NCBI RefSeq assembly: GCF_001010945.1
Contig: NZ_LBHB01000002.1
Span: forward strand, 1 to 64,000
Direction of reading: 5' to 3'
Length of the DNA: 64,000 bases
DNA from: Aurantiacibacter luteus
Lineage (GTDB): Bacteria > Pseudomonadota > Alphaproteobacteria > Sphingomonadales > Sphingomonadaceae
Within the stretch, counting starts at the first letter, position 1, and each line of letters starts with the position of its first letter. Both the position numbers and the translations under genes were made by a program. Shown here one piece after another: positions 49,573-58,115 of the stretch. The notes below the pieces were generated by a model that was given only the letters and a program-made list of their open reading frames with translations, searched no databases and was not told where the DNA came from.

Positions 49573-50987
49573 CAGAACGCCCGCCGCATCTTGGCCACCA
49601 GCCGCGCCCAGCGCTTGGGCCATGCGCCGAAGACCATCGGCTCCCACGCGGCAAAGGCGGCGGCCTTCACGATTTCGGCGCGGGTGGGATAGGCGATGAC
49701 CGCGCCGCCGAGCGCAAAGGTCGATGTCTTGCCGGTGATGGCCTGCCACAGCGGCAGCAGCAGTTCGCCCGCTTGCTCTCCGCAGACACTGGCGCCGACC
49801 ATCTTCTTGCCCTTCAGCATCAACTTCAGATGGCCGGCGGGGCGACCTTCCGCGACCGCACGATCGTTGTGGTCGAAGTGCTCGGTGACGACGACTAGCG
49901 CCTCACCGTATTTTGCCCGCGCCTGCTGTTCGGTCAGCCCCACCTGCCCCACCTCGGGCGAAGTATACGTGCACCACGGCAGCGCGGCGTAATCCGCCTT
50001 GGTCGGCAGGCCGAGCGCGATCTCCATCACCACGTTCGACCCCTCGTAGCCCGAGACGTGCGTCAGGCGCGGGCCTTCGTTGCAGTCGCCCACGGCGTAG
50101 ATGTGCTTGACGCTGGTGCGGCGGCGGGCGTCGACGGCGATGCCGTTCTTCCCCAGCTTCACGCCGGTTTTTTCCAGCCCGTAGCCTTCGGTACGCGCCT
50201 TGCGGCCCGTCGCCACCAGCAGGTGCGAGCAGGCGATTGTCTCTCCGCCGTCGGTTGTCACCTCGATGGCCCCCGCCTCGCCCGAGACGCTGGCGGCCTT
50301 GCCCTTCACGAAGCGCACGCCCTCGTCCTTCATCGCCTCCACCAGCAGGTCCACGCTGTCGCGGTCGTCACGGGCGAGCAGGTCGTCGGGTTCGATCAGC
50401 GTGACCCGGCTGCCGAGGCGGCGAAAGGCCTGCGCCATCTCCATGCCAATGTTGCCGCCGCCGAGCACCGCGAGATGGGCGGGCAGTTCGTCCAGCTCGA
50501 ACAGGTTCTCGTTGGTGAGGTAGGGCACGCCGTCCAGCCCCTCGATCGGCGGCACGGCGGGGCTGGAGCCGGTGGCGATAACCACGCGCGGCGCGCTCAG
50601 CGTGCGCCCCGCCACCTCGACCGTCTTCGGCCCGGTGAATTTTGCCCAGTCGCGGAAAACCTCGCAACCCATCCCCTCGAATCGCTCCTGCGAATCGTGC
50701 GGCGCGATGGCGGCAATGGCACCCTGGACGTGGGCGCGCACGCCCGCCCAGTCGACCTGCGGAGCCTCCAGCTTGACCCCCATGCAGCTGGCCTCTCTCC
50801 CCTCGGCTGCCCGCGCCGCCGCGGCGATCAGCGCCTTCGACGGCACGCAGCCGTTGTTGAGGCACTCGCCGCCCATTTCGCCGGCCTCGATCAGCGCGAC
50901 CTTCAGCCCGAACAGCGCGCAGCCGCCCGCCGCGGTCAGCCCCGCAGCGCCGCCGCCGATCACGATAACGTCATGCGTGTAATCCAT
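49572..50987 (-). CDS. FAD-dependent pyridine nucleotide-disulfide oxidoreductase (mercuric-reductase-like)
   Basis: The protein has 471 residues. The FAD motif GGGAAG (11-16) precedes the redox disulfide C42-LNNG-C47 in GGECLNNGCVPSK. The second Rossmann motif is LGGGNIGMEMAQAFRRLG, and IYAVGDCNEGPRLTHVSGYEG is the FAD-contacting segment. The C-terminal active-site His-x4-Glu of lipoamide dehydrogenase and glutathione reductase is missing; the region reads VIAYPTRAEIVKAAA, with tyrosine, which resembles mercuric reductase. There is no N-terminal metal-binding domain and no C-terminal cysteine pair as in MerA. It starts the operon with the radical SAM gene and is divergent from arsM, so it may reduce an arsenical, a thiol cofactor or the radical SAM partner. 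Confidence 0.85.
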   Translation of the reverse strand: MDYTHDVIVIGGGAAGLTAAGGCALFGLKVALIEAGEMGGECLNNGCVPSKALIAAAARAAEGREASCMGVKLEAPQVDWAGVRAHVQGAIAAIAPHDSQERFEGMGCEVFRDWAKFTGPKTVEVAGRTLSAPRVVIATGSSPAVPPIEGLDGVPYLTNENLFELDELPAHLAVLGGGNIGMEMAQAFRRLGSRVTLIEPDDLLARDDRDSVDLLVEAMKDEGVRFVKGKAASVSGEAGAIEVTTDGGETIACSHLLVATGRKARTEGYGLEKTGVKLGKNGIAVDARRRTSVKHIYAVGDCNEGPRLTHVSGYEGSNVVMEIALGLPTKADYAALPWCTYTSPEVGQVGLTEQQARAKYGEALVVVTEHFDHNDRAVAEGRPAGHLKLMLKGKKMVGASVCGEQAGELLLPLWQAITGKTSTFALGGAVIAYPTRAEIVKAAAFAAWEPMVFGAWPKRWARLVAKMRRAF

Positions 50988-51062
50988 TGCCCATGGGGCC
51001 TAGCCCATTGCGGGCGGCGGGCGAAGCGCTATCGGGTTGGGCGACACCAAGGGATGCAGCGC
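50988..51062. promoter_or_regulatory. Divergent promoter spacer of the arsenic cluster
   Basis: These 75 bases separate the oxidoreductase (minus) and arsM (plus) starts, so both promoters must lie here or inside the genes. AGGGAT lies close before the arsM start. I found no clear inverted repeat resembling an ArsR site. Confidence 0.4.
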
Positions 51063-52109
51063 ATGAACCTCCAGAACTCGCAGGACTATTACGGCAAGGT
51101 GCTCTCGGGCTCGCAGGATTTGCGGACCGATGCCTGCTGCACCTTCGAACGGCCATCGGACCGGATCCTCGCCGCGCTGAAGAACGTCCACCCTGAGGTA
51201 AAGGCGCGCTACTACGGCTGCGGGCTGGTGGTGCCGCAGGCGCTGGAGGGGTGCCACGTGCTCGATCTGGGTTCGGGCAGCGGGCAGGACGCCTACTTGC
51301 TCGCACAGCTCGTCGGACCTGAGGGCAGCGTCACCGGGGTCGACGCCACGCCCGAGCTGCTCGCCGTCGCGCGCGAGCACCAGGGCTGGCACGCCGAGCG
51401 TTTCGGCTATGCCAACACCCGCTTCGTGGAAGGCGACATCGAGAAGCTGGGCGAGCTGGACCTTGCGCCCGAAAGCTTCGACGTCATCGTCTCCAACTGC
51501 GTCATCAACCTCGTCGCCGACAAGGCCGCGGTCTTTGCCGCCGCGCACCGTCTGCTGAAGCCGGGCGGTGAGCTCTATTTCTCCGACGTCTATGCCGACC
51601 GCCGCGTGCCGGAGGCGCTGCTGGCGGACCCGGTGCTGCACGGCGAGTGCCTGTCGGGCGCGCTTTACTGGGGCGATTTCGACCGGCTGGCCAAGGCCGC
51701 GGGCTTTGCCGACCCGCGCCTCGTCACCGACCGGCCGATGGGCATCAACGATGCCGAAATCGCGGCAAAGCTGGACGGCATCAATTTCGTCTCGGCCACC
51801 TGGCGCCTGTTCAAGCTCGACGGGCTGGAGCCGCAGTGCGAGGACTATGGCCAGGCGGTCGTCTACCATGGCGGCATTGCGGGCGAGGAGCGCGTGTTCA
51901 TGCTCGACGCGCACCACGCGATCGAGGCGGGGCGGGTGTTCCCGATCTGCGGCAATTCGTGGCGGATGCTAGCTGATACGCGCTTTGCCCCGCACTTCGA
52001 CTTCATCGGCGACTTCTCGCGGCACTACGGCGTATTTCCCGGATGCGGGACGGCCATGCCGTTCGGTCAGGGCGAGCAGACGGCAGCGACCGGCGCGGCC
52101 TGTTGCTGA
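51063..52109 (+). CDS. arsM: Arsenite S-adenosylmethionine methyltransferase
   Basis: The protein has 348 residues. The SAM motif is LDLGSGSGQDAYLLAQLVG, followed by VTGVDATPEL. The As(III)-binding cysteines can be placed: C25/C26 (DACC), C53 (YYGCGLV), C146 (SNCVINL) and C196 (GECLSGA). The 50-residue gap between the last two equals that between C174 and C224 of the characterised algal enzyme. LKPGGELYFSDVYADRRVP and the C-terminal CGNSWRML region are also ArsM-like. The chain ends in AACC, an extra vicinal cysteine pair that could bind arsenic. It methylates As(III) stepwise, giving dimethylarsenicals, the presumed precursor of arsenosugars. Confidence 0.9.
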   Translation: MNLQNSQDYYGKVLSGSQDLRTDACCTFERPSDRILAALKNVHPEVKARYYGCGLVVPQALEGCHVLDLGSGSGQDAYLLAQLVGPEGSVTGVDATPELLAVAREHQGWHAERFGYANTRFVEGDIEKLGELDLAPESFDVIVSNCVINLVADKAAVFAAAHRLLKPGGELYFSDVYADRRVPEALLADPVLHGECLSGALYWGDFDRLAKAAGFADPRLVTDRPMGINDAEIAAKLDGINFVSATWRLFKLDGLEPQCEDYGQAVVYHGGIAGEERVFMLDAHHAIEAGRVFPICGNSWRMLADTRFAPHFDFIGDFSRHYGVFPGCGTAMPFGQGEQTAATGAACC

Positions 52110-53089
52110 GGGTCCTCGTTACCGGCGCGGCCGGGCTGATCGGGGGCGAGGTCTGCGCCCGGCTGGCGGCGCGCGGCCACGCGGTGACCGCCATGGTCCG
52201 CCGCAATCCCGAAGTTCGCGGCAACGATGGGGCATTGGTCGATGGCCTGCGCGTGGTGCGGGGCGATGTCACGCTGCCGCTGATGGGCCTCGCGCCGGAG
52301 CCGCAGGACGTGGTGATGCACTGCGCGGCGCATCTGGACTTCGACGCACCGGAGGCGGAGCTTCACGCGGTCAACGTGGCCGGTACGCAGAACGCGCTCG
52401 ATCATGCGCGGGAGGCGGGAGCGGCGTTCCTGCACGTCTCCACCGCATACGTTTGCGGCGACCGCGATGGCCACATCGTCGAAGGCCCTGTGCCTGAGGG
52501 CACGTGCTTCACGAACCGCTACGAGGCGAGCAAGGCGGCGGGCGAGCGGGTGGTCGAGGCGAGCGGCCTGCGCTTCGTGATCGCCCGCCCGTCCATCGTG
52601 CTGGGCGACAGCGCAACCGGGGCGATCCGCGACTTTCCTTCGCTCTGCAACGTGTTCCGCCTGATGGCGCGCGGCAAGGTGACGCGGCTGCCGGTGGCGG
52701 GCGGAGCGACCTTCGACTGCGTGCCCATCGACCATGTCGCCGAAGGGCTGGTGGCGCTGGCGGAAAGGATGGACGAAGCGGCGGCCGGGCATTTCCACCT
52801 CGTCGGGGACGAGCCGATGCCGGTGGCGGAGCTGGCGGCGGGGGTGGCGCGGGTGCCGCACTTTCCCGACCCTGAGATTGTCCCGCCCGAAGGCTACGAA
52901 CCGGAAGGCCCGCTCGCCCAGCGCATGATCGCGACCTTCGGCCCCTACTTCACCCGCTCGCCGCGCTTCGACGACAGCAGGTTTCGCGCCGCGACCGGCC
53001 TCGCCTGTCCGCCGACCGACCGCGCCTGGCTCGACCGGCTGATCGCCTACGGCATCAAGCGCGGGTACCTCCCCTCACCGCCTGCCTAG
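52103..53089 (+). CDS. NAD(P)-dependent epimerase/reductase (extended SDR)
   Basis: The protein has 328 residues if it starts at TTG 52103, which overlaps the arsM stop; ATG 52043 gives a longer form lying within arsM and lacks a ribosome site. The Rossmann motif is VLVTGAAGLIGGEVCARLAARG. The active site is HVSTAYVCGDRDG with the YxxxK in NRYEASKAAGERVV. Related extended SDRs modify sugar nucleotides or reduce acyl-carrier or CoA esters. Coupling to arsM suggests work on a sugar or lipid part of an arsenic compound. Its stop (TAG 53087-53089) overlaps that of the convergent glycosyltransferase in the four bases CTAG. Confidence 0.8.
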   Translation: MLRVLVTGAAGLIGGEVCARLAARGHAVTAMVRRNPEVRGNDGALVDGLRVVRGDVTLPLMGLAPEPQDVVMHCAAHLDFDAPEAELHAVNVAGTQNALDHAREAGAAFLHVSTAYVCGDRDGHIVEGPVPEGTCFTNRYEASKAAGERVVEASGLRFVIARPSIVLGDSATGAIRDFPSLCNVFRLMARGKVTRLPVAGGATFDCVPIDHVAEGLVALAERMDEAAAGHFHLVGDEPMPVAELAAGVARVPHFPDPEIVPPEGYEPEGPLAQRMIATFGPYFTRSPRFDDSRFRAATGLACPPTDRAWLDRLIAYGIKRGYLPSPPA

Positions 53090-53811
53090 CGCACGTCAGG
53101 GTAGTGCTCGTGTAGCCGCTCGCGTGCGCCCATGGCCCAGAGCAGCCCGACCTTGAGATAGATCCAGTTCGCCTTCAGCGCCCCCCATTCGGCGATGCGG
53201 CGGTCCGAAGTCTCGACGGTGCGGGCGAGCAGCTTCACGCGGCCGAAGCGGTTGAGGCGAATGCACAGGTCCGCTTCCTCCATAACCCGTGCCGCCGGGT
53301 CGCAGCCGCCAACGGCGAGGAACTGGTGGCGGCGGAAGAACATCGCGTGATCGCCGAACAGCAGGCGGCAGCCGCGCATGAACAGGTGCGGGCGGAACAG
53401 CAGGGGCGCGTACCAGGTCTTGGCCCAGTTGTGCGCTGTGGTACCCCAGCGGGTCTTCTTCGGCCCACGGATGATCGGGGTGAAGCCTGCGAGCGCAGTC
53501 TTCGGGTCGGCCAAGGTCGTGGCGATCACCGCCACGATGTCGGCCGGCGGCACAGTGTCGGCGTGCAGCACCACCACAAGTTCGCCCCGCGCCGCGGCGA
53601 CCCCGGCGTTAATCTGGCGGCCCCGGCCGCGCTCGGTCTCCACCACGCGCCAGCCCGCAGCCCGTGCGATCGCGACCGAGGCATCCGCGCTGCCGCCGTC
53701 GACCGCCACCACTTCCAGCGGCGCGGGATCGAGCGCCGCCAGATGCGAAACAATCGCGGGGAGCGCCGCCTCCTCGTTGAGCATCGGTACGACGATGGAG
53801 ACTTTGTTCAC
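53086..53811 (-). CDS. TIGR04283-type glycosyltransferase (arsenosugar-associated)
   Basis: The protein has 241 residues. It is a GT2-like glycosyltransferase: VSIVVPMLNEEAALPAIV, the nucleotide-binding VVAVDGGSADAS, ERGRGRQINAGVAAARGELVVVLHADT with an HADT (DxD-like) metal site, and RVMEEADLCIRLNRFGRVKLL. The combination GRGRQINAG and LHADT is characteristic of the family defined as arsenosugar-biosynthesis glycosyltransferase in genome annotation. It overlaps the start region of its operon partner by four bases (53808-53811). It would transfer a glycosyl or ribosyl unit in arsenosugar assembly, though direct biochemical proof for the family is not known to me. Confidence 0.88.
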   Translation of the reverse strand: MNKVSIVVPMLNEEAALPAIVSHLAALDPAPLEVVAVDGGSADASVAIARAAGWRVVETERGRGRQINAGVAAARGELVVVLHADTVPPADIVAVIATTLADPKTALAGFTPIIRGPKKTRWGTTAHNWAKTWYAPLLFRPHLFMRGCRLLFGDHAMFFRRHQFLAVGGCDPAARVMEEADLCIRLNRFGRVKLLARTVETSDRRIAEWGALKANWIYLKVGLLWAMGARERLHEHYPDVR

Positions 53812-54392
53812 CGCGTCAGGTCCGGCCAGCGGGTGAGATCCTCAGGCCGGTCGCAATCGGCGAGCGTTTCGAGCAGCCGGTAGGCCGTGCCCGAGCCGCG
53901 AAGACGCGCCACTGTCTCCGCCAGCACCCGGTCGGTACCCCATGGCATGTCTGCGAACAGCTCCGGCATCGGCTGCCGGAAGCCGAGCAGATAATAGCCG
54001 CCGTCCTCCGCCGGTCCAACGACGACGGGCACCTCGGTCAGCGCCGCGGCCGCGGCTGTCAGGTGATGCGGCCGCAGGTCCGGAATGTCCGCGCCCAGCA
54101 GGATCCCGGGCGCGGGAACGCGGGCCAGCCGCGCACCAAGGTCGCCCTCGCCCTGCGCCGCCAGCGGCACGTCCTCGCCCAGCCATTCGCGAAAGTCCGC
54201 GTGCGGCGCGCCCGTGGTCCACACCGTGACGGCAAGCCCGCTCGCGCGCACCGTTGCCAGCGTGCGCTTGACCAGCCGGCGGTGCAGCATGGCCGCGCCC
54301 TCGGTCCCCAGCGCCGGGATCAGCCGCGTCTTCGCCTCTCCGGCGCGCGGATACTTCGCGAACAGGGCGACGGTGGGCGGGACTGGCGACAC
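53808..54392 (-). CDS. TIGR04282-type glycosyltransferase (arsenosugar-associated)
   Basis: The protein has 194 residues from GTG 54392 (TTG 54398 gives two more). Motifs are VALFAKYPRAGEAKTRLIPALG at the start, QGEGDLGARLARV, ILLGADIPDLRPHHL with the metal-binding aspartates, and VVVGPAEDGGYYLLGFRQP. These are the hallmarks of the DUF2064/TIGR04282 family with a CofC/MobA-like nucleotidyltransferase fold. Such genes travel with TIGR04283 and arsM in arsenosugar clusters. By fold it may activate or transfer a nucleotide-linked group. It is the first gene of this two-gene reverse operon, divergent from the Ppx/GppA gene. Confidence 0.87.
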   Translation of the reverse strand: MSPVPPTVALFAKYPRAGEAKTRLIPALGTEGAAMLHRRLVKRTLATVRASGLAVTVWTTGAPHADFREWLGEDVPLAAQGEGDLGARLARVPAPGILLGADIPDLRPHHLTAAAAALTEVPVVVGPAEDGGYYLLGFRQPMPELFADMPWGTDRVLAETVARLRGSGTAYRLLETLADCDRPEDLTRWPDLTR

Positions 54393-54491
54393 GGACAAAG
54401 GCCTAGCCGCGCGCCAACTTGTGTCAAACGGGCATTGGGTCTACCTTGAGGTCAAGTTCCGCCCGGCACGGGCGGTGAAATCGAAAGTACG

Positions 54492-55694
54492 ATGACGATG
54501 GCGGACCATATTCCGCCGGTTGGACGCGACAGGGCCGGTGGGCCGACGGCAGGTGACAGGAGCCGCGACCACCATGCGAGCAGGGGCCCGCAGCGCGCTC
54601 CCGGCGATTCCCGGCAAAACGAGCATGGCAGCGGGCGGCCCGGCAACGGCTGGCGCCGACCGCCGCATCAGAAGAGTTTTCGCCAGTCCTATGCCGCGAT
54701 CGATCTCGGCACCAACAACTGCCGCCTGCTGATCGCCCGCCCCTCGGACGAGAACTTCGTCGTGGTCGACGCCTTTTCGCGCGTGGTGCGCCTCGGCGAA
54801 GGGCTGGCGCAGACGGGCCGCCTCTCCGACGAGGCGATGGACCGGGCGCTCGGCGCGCTCAAGGTGTGCTCCGACAAGCTCAGGAAGCGCAACGTCCACC
54901 TAGCCCGCTCGGTCGCCACCGAGGCCTGTCGCCGCGCCACCAATGGCGAGGCCTTCATCGAGCGCGTGTACAGGGAAACCGGCATCGCGCTCGACATCAT
55001 CAGCGCGCAGGAGGAGGCCCGCCTCGCGGTGCTGGGCTGCCACATCCTGCTTGAAGATGGCGTCGGCCCCGCAGTCATCTTCGACATCGGCGGCGGCTCG
55101 ACCGAGCTGGTGCTGATCGAGCCCGGCGCTCCCGTTCCGCGCATCATCGACTGGCAGAGCGTGCCCTGGGGCGTCGTCTCGCTGACCGAGACCGTGGGCC
55201 GCGAAAACGGCGGGCTCGAGCAGCGCCTGCGCCGGTACGAGACCATGAAGCAAAAGGTGCGCGACAGCTTTGCCGAGTTCGCGGAGCGCATCGCGCCCCA
55301 TTCCGCCCCCGACCAGCGCCTGCTCGGCACCAGCGGAACGGTGACGACGCTGGCGAGCGTGCACCTCGAGCTGCCCCATTACGACCGCAAGCAGGTGGAC
55401 GGGCTGATAGTGCCCGCCAATGCCATGCTCGACATCTCGCAGCGCCTGTCGCGCATGTCGCCAGCGGAGCGCAGCGAACTCGACTGCATTGGCAACGAGC
55501 GCGCCGAGCTGGTCGTGGCGGGCTGCGCGATCCTCGAGGTGATCCTGGAGATCTGGCCCGCCGACCGGCTGGGCGTTGCCGACCGCGGCATCCGCGAGGG
55601 CATCCTGCGCAGCCTGATGAGTGCCGATGCCGAGGGGGCCGAGGCGCAGGCGGCGCTTCGGCGCCTGAAAACGGGCGGAGCCAGCGCGAGATGA
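54492..55694 (+). CDS. Ppx/GppA family phosphatase
   Basis: The protein has 400 residues if ATG 54492 is used. The first 65 residues are low-complexity and rich in R, G, P and H. The ASKHA-fold domain starts at [18 protein letters not shown] and continues with [28 protein letters not shown] and the second phosphate loop [24 protein letters not shown] follows. Family members hydrolyse polyphosphate or pppGpp. The start is uncertain because the N-terminal extension could be non-coding. The following rlmE gene overlaps it by ATGA. Confidence 0.88.
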   Translation: MTMADHIPPVGRDRAGGPTAGDRSRDHHASRGPQRAPGDSRQNEHGSGRPGNGWRRPPHQKSFRQSYAAIDLGTNNCRLLIARPSDENFVVVDAFSRVVRLGEGLAQTGRLSDEAMDRALGALKVCSDKLRKRNVHLARSVATEACRRATNGEAFIERVYRETGIALDIISAQEEARLAVLGCHILLEDGVGPAVIFDIGGGSTELVLIEPGAPVPRIIDWQSVPWGVVSLTETVGRENGGLEQRLRRYETMKQKVRDSFAEFAERIAPHSAPDQRLLGTSGTVTTLASVHLELPHYDRKQVDGLIVPANAMLDISQRLSRMSPAERSELDCIGNERAELVVAGCAILEVILEIWPADRLGVADRGIREGILRSLMSADAEGAEAQAALRRLKTGGASAR

Positions 55695-56356
55695 CCCGCG
55701 CCGGACGCGAACCCGACCGCAAGCTGAAATCGGGCAAGAAGCGGAAGGAGAGTTCCAAACGCTGGTTGCAGCGGCAGCTCAACGACCCCTACGTCAAGCG
55801 CGCCAAGGACGAGGGATGGCGCAGCCGCGCGGCCTTCAAGCTGATCGAACTCGACGACCGTTTCGGCCTCGTCAAGGGCGCCCGGCGCGTGATCGACCTC
55901 GGCGTGGCGCCAGGCGGCTGGGCCCAGGTGGTGCGCAAGCGGGCGCCCGGCGCGGCGGTCGTCGGCATCGACCTGCTGGAGGTCGAACCCATCGACGGCG
56001 TCACCATCCTGCAGATGGATTTCATGGCCGACGAGGCCCCCGCCGCGCTGGAGGAAGCGCTGGGCGGCAGGCCCGATCTCGTGCTGTCGGACATGGCGGC
56101 CAACACCGTGGGCCACAAGCAGACCGACCACCTGCGCACCATGGCGCTGGTGGAGGCCGGCGCATGGTTCGCGGTGGATGTGCTGGAGGATGGCGGTGCT
56201 TTCGTCGCCAAGGGCTTTGCCGGGGGCACCGACAAGGAACTGCTCGACCTGCTCAAGCGGCACTTCGCCAGCGTGAAGCACGCCAAGCCGCCCGCCAGCC
56301 GCAAGGGCTCGAGCGAGTGGTACGTCGTGGCGCAGGGCTTCAAGGGGCGCGGCTAG
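55691..56356 (+). CDS. rlmE: 23S rRNA (uridine-2'-O-)-methyltransferase RlmE
   Basis: The protein has 221 residues, near the 209 of E. coli RlmE (RrmJ/FtsJ). A lysine-rich N-terminus is followed by [14 protein letters not shown] with the first catalytic lysine. Next come the SAM motif [13 protein letters not shown], the DxxPN-like [13 protein letters not shown] with the catalytic aspartate, and [12 protein letters not shown] with the second lysine. It methylates U2552 of 23S rRNA (E. coli numbering) in the large subunit A-loop. Its start overlaps the phosphatase stop. Confidence 0.94.
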   Translation: MTRAGREPDRKLKSGKKRKESSKRWLQRQLNDPYVKRAKDEGWRSRAAFKLIELDDRFGLVKGARRVIDLGVAPGGWAQVVRKRAPGAAVVGIDLLEVEPIDGVTILQMDFMADEAPAALEEALGGRPDLVLSDMAANTVGHKQTDHLRTMALVEAGAWFAVDVLEDGGAFVAKGFAGGTDKELLDLLKRHFASVKHAKPPASRKGSSEWYVVAQGFKGRG

Positions 56357-56377
56357 CACCCCTCGCGCGTTATCCGA

Positions 56378-57067
56378 TCAGGTGTTGTTCTGGTTGGCGG
56401 TCGCGGGCTGAGCCGTGGGCACTGCGCCGTCCGTCGCGACGGCACCGGCCGCCTCGCCGGGCTGGTCGGTCGCCGCTTCGTCCGCGCCGGCACCGTCGGT
56501 CTCGCCCTCGGCGGGCGCATCGGCGGCCACAGGCGGCGGGAAGTCCGGGCCGCCGCCGCCTGCCGAGTGCAGGTAGGCGATCACGTCGGCGCGCGTCTGC
56601 GGGTCGGACAGGCCGGGGAAGGACATCTGGTTGTTGGGGATGAAGGTGCTCGGCTTGGTCAGCCACTGGTCCAGCGCCTCGTAAGTCCACTGGCCGCCGT
56701 GCGCCTTGATCGCCGCGGAGTAGGCGAAGTCGCTGGCATGCGCGCCGATGGTGGAACCGATTACGCCGTTCAGGTTGGGGCCGAGACCGCTCGGGCCGGC
56801 GGTGACCTGGTGGCACGACTGGCAGCGCGCGAAGGCCGCTTCCCCCGCGGCAATGTCCGCCACGGCCAGCCGGTTGCCGATGGGCTCGACCGCTTCGCCG
56901 CCGCCCTCGCCGCCCTCGACCGCCTCGATCGGATAGCCGGGCTGCACGCCTTCAGGCAGTTCGGCGCCGTTGCCGTGGAAATACATGTTGGCGACGATGG
57001 AGCCGCCCAGAGCGACGCCCGCGCTGGCCAGGACCCAGCCGAAAATGGTGTTCATGCGATCGTTCAT
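56378..57067 (-). CDS. Membrane-anchored cytochrome c (CycM/c2 type)
   Basis: The protein has 229 residues from ATG 57067 (57055 is another in-frame ATG). An uncleaved signal anchor (IFGWVLASAGVALGGSIVANMYF) is followed by a proline/acid linker. The haem domain comes next, with C-x2-C-H in FARCQSCHQVTAG and the axial methionine in NNQMSFPGLSDPQ. A long Ala/Gly/Asp-rich tail ends the protein. It resembles CycM, which carries electrons from the bc1 complex to cytochrome c oxidase. It is divergent from the prephenate dehydratase gene. Confidence 0.9.
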   Translation of the reverse strand: MNDRMNTIFGWVLASAGVALGGSIVANMYFHGNGAELPEGVQPGYPIEAVEGGEGGGEAVEPIGNRLAVADIAAGEAAFARCQSCHQVTAGPSGLGPNLNGVIGSTIGAHASDFAYSAAIKAHGGQWTYEALDQWLTKPSTFIPNNQMSFPGLSDPQTRADVIAYLHSAGGGGPDFPPPVAADAPAEGETDGAGADEAATDQPGEAAGAVATDGAVPTAQPATANQNNT

Positions 57068-57218
57068 GACGTGGTCGTTCTGCCGCTCTTTTAAGGCCAA
57101 TGCGATTTGGCCTGCGCTCTAGTCACCCGGCGACAAGCGCGCAAGGGGCCAGATGACCGTATGCCGGGCGCAAGGGCGCTTGTCCGCACGGCCATGCGAG
57201 GCTAGCGCGCGCTTCACG

Positions 57219-58115
57219 ATGGACTCCTTCCCCGCCCCCGCCCTCGCGATGGTCGAAACCATGCGCGCCGCCGCCGCCGCCGAGCCGGAGCGCGCGATCG
57301 CCTTCCAGGGCGCGCCGGGTGCCAATTCGCACCGCGCGGCGATGGAATGGGCACCCGATGCGCTGCCGCTGCCCTGCTTCAGCTTTGCCGCCGCGATCGA
57401 GGCGGTGGAGGCGGGCGAAGCGGCCTGCGCGATGATCCCCATCGACAATTCGCAGGCCGGACGCGTGGCCGACATTCATTTCCTGCTGCCGGAAAGCGGC
57501 CTCTTCATCGTAGGCGAACACTTCCTCGCCATCCACCACGCGCTGATGGCGACCAATACCGCCGGCCCGTTCCGCGCCGCCTACAGTCACCCCCACGCGC
57601 TCGCCCAGAGCCGCGAATACCTGCGCGCGCGCGGCATCGTGCCGATGAGCCATGCCGATACCGCGGGCAGCGCCGCCTGGGTGGCCGAGCAGGACGACCC
57701 GTCGATCGCCGCCATCGCCCCCGCTCTCGCCGCCGACCTCTATGGTCTCGTCATCGTCGAGGAGAACGTCGAGGACGCCGCCGACAACACCACGCGCTTC
57801 GTCGTCCTGGCCCGCGAGGCGCTGAACCCTGCGGCGCTGGCCGACCAGGCGGCGATGACGACCTTCGTGTTCGAGGTGAACAACGTGCCTGCCGCGCTCT
57901 ACAAGGCGCTGGGCAGTTTCGCCACCAATGGCGTCAACATGACCAAGCTGGAAAGCTACCAGCGGGGCGCGAGCTTTGCCGCGACCATGTTCTATGCCGA
58001 CATCGTCGGGGCGGCCGGCGAACCCGCCGTTGACCGCGCGCTCGACGAACTGCGCTTCCACTGCAAGAGCGTGCAGATGTTCGGCAGCTATCCGATGGCA
58101 AGGGCGCGGGGGTGA
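57219..58115 (+). CDS. pheA: Prephenate dehydratase
   Basis: The protein has 298 residues from ATG 57219, the normal size of the monofunctional enzyme. Motifs are AFQGAPGANSHRAA at the start, CAMIPIDNSQAGRVADIHFLLPESGL, and the catalytic NTTRFVVLAREAL, where TRF holds the key threonine. A C-terminal ACT domain with ESYQRGASFAATMFYADIVG gives feedback inhibition by phenylalanine. It makes phenylpyruvate from prephenate. It overlaps the following acetyltransferase gene by a base or two. Confidence 0.94.
   Translation: MDSFPAPALAMVETMRAAAAAEPERAIAFQGAPGANSHRAAMEWAPDALPLPCFSFAAAIEAVEAGEAACAMIPIDNSQAGRVADIHFLLPESGLFIVGEHFLAIHHALMATNTAGPFRAAYSHPHALAQSREYLRARGIVPMSHADTAGSAAWVAEQDDPSIAAIAPALAADLYGLVIVEENVEDAADNTTRFVVLAREALNPAALADQAAMTTFVFEVNNVPAALYKALGSFATNGVNMTKLESYQRGASFAATMFYADIVGAAGEPAVDRALDELRFHCKSVQMFGSYPMARARG

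Noticed and set aside
49572-50987. Annotation as true mercuric reductase (MerA)
   Set aside because: No N-terminal heavy-metal domain, no C-terminal cysteine pair and no merR, merT or merP nearby.
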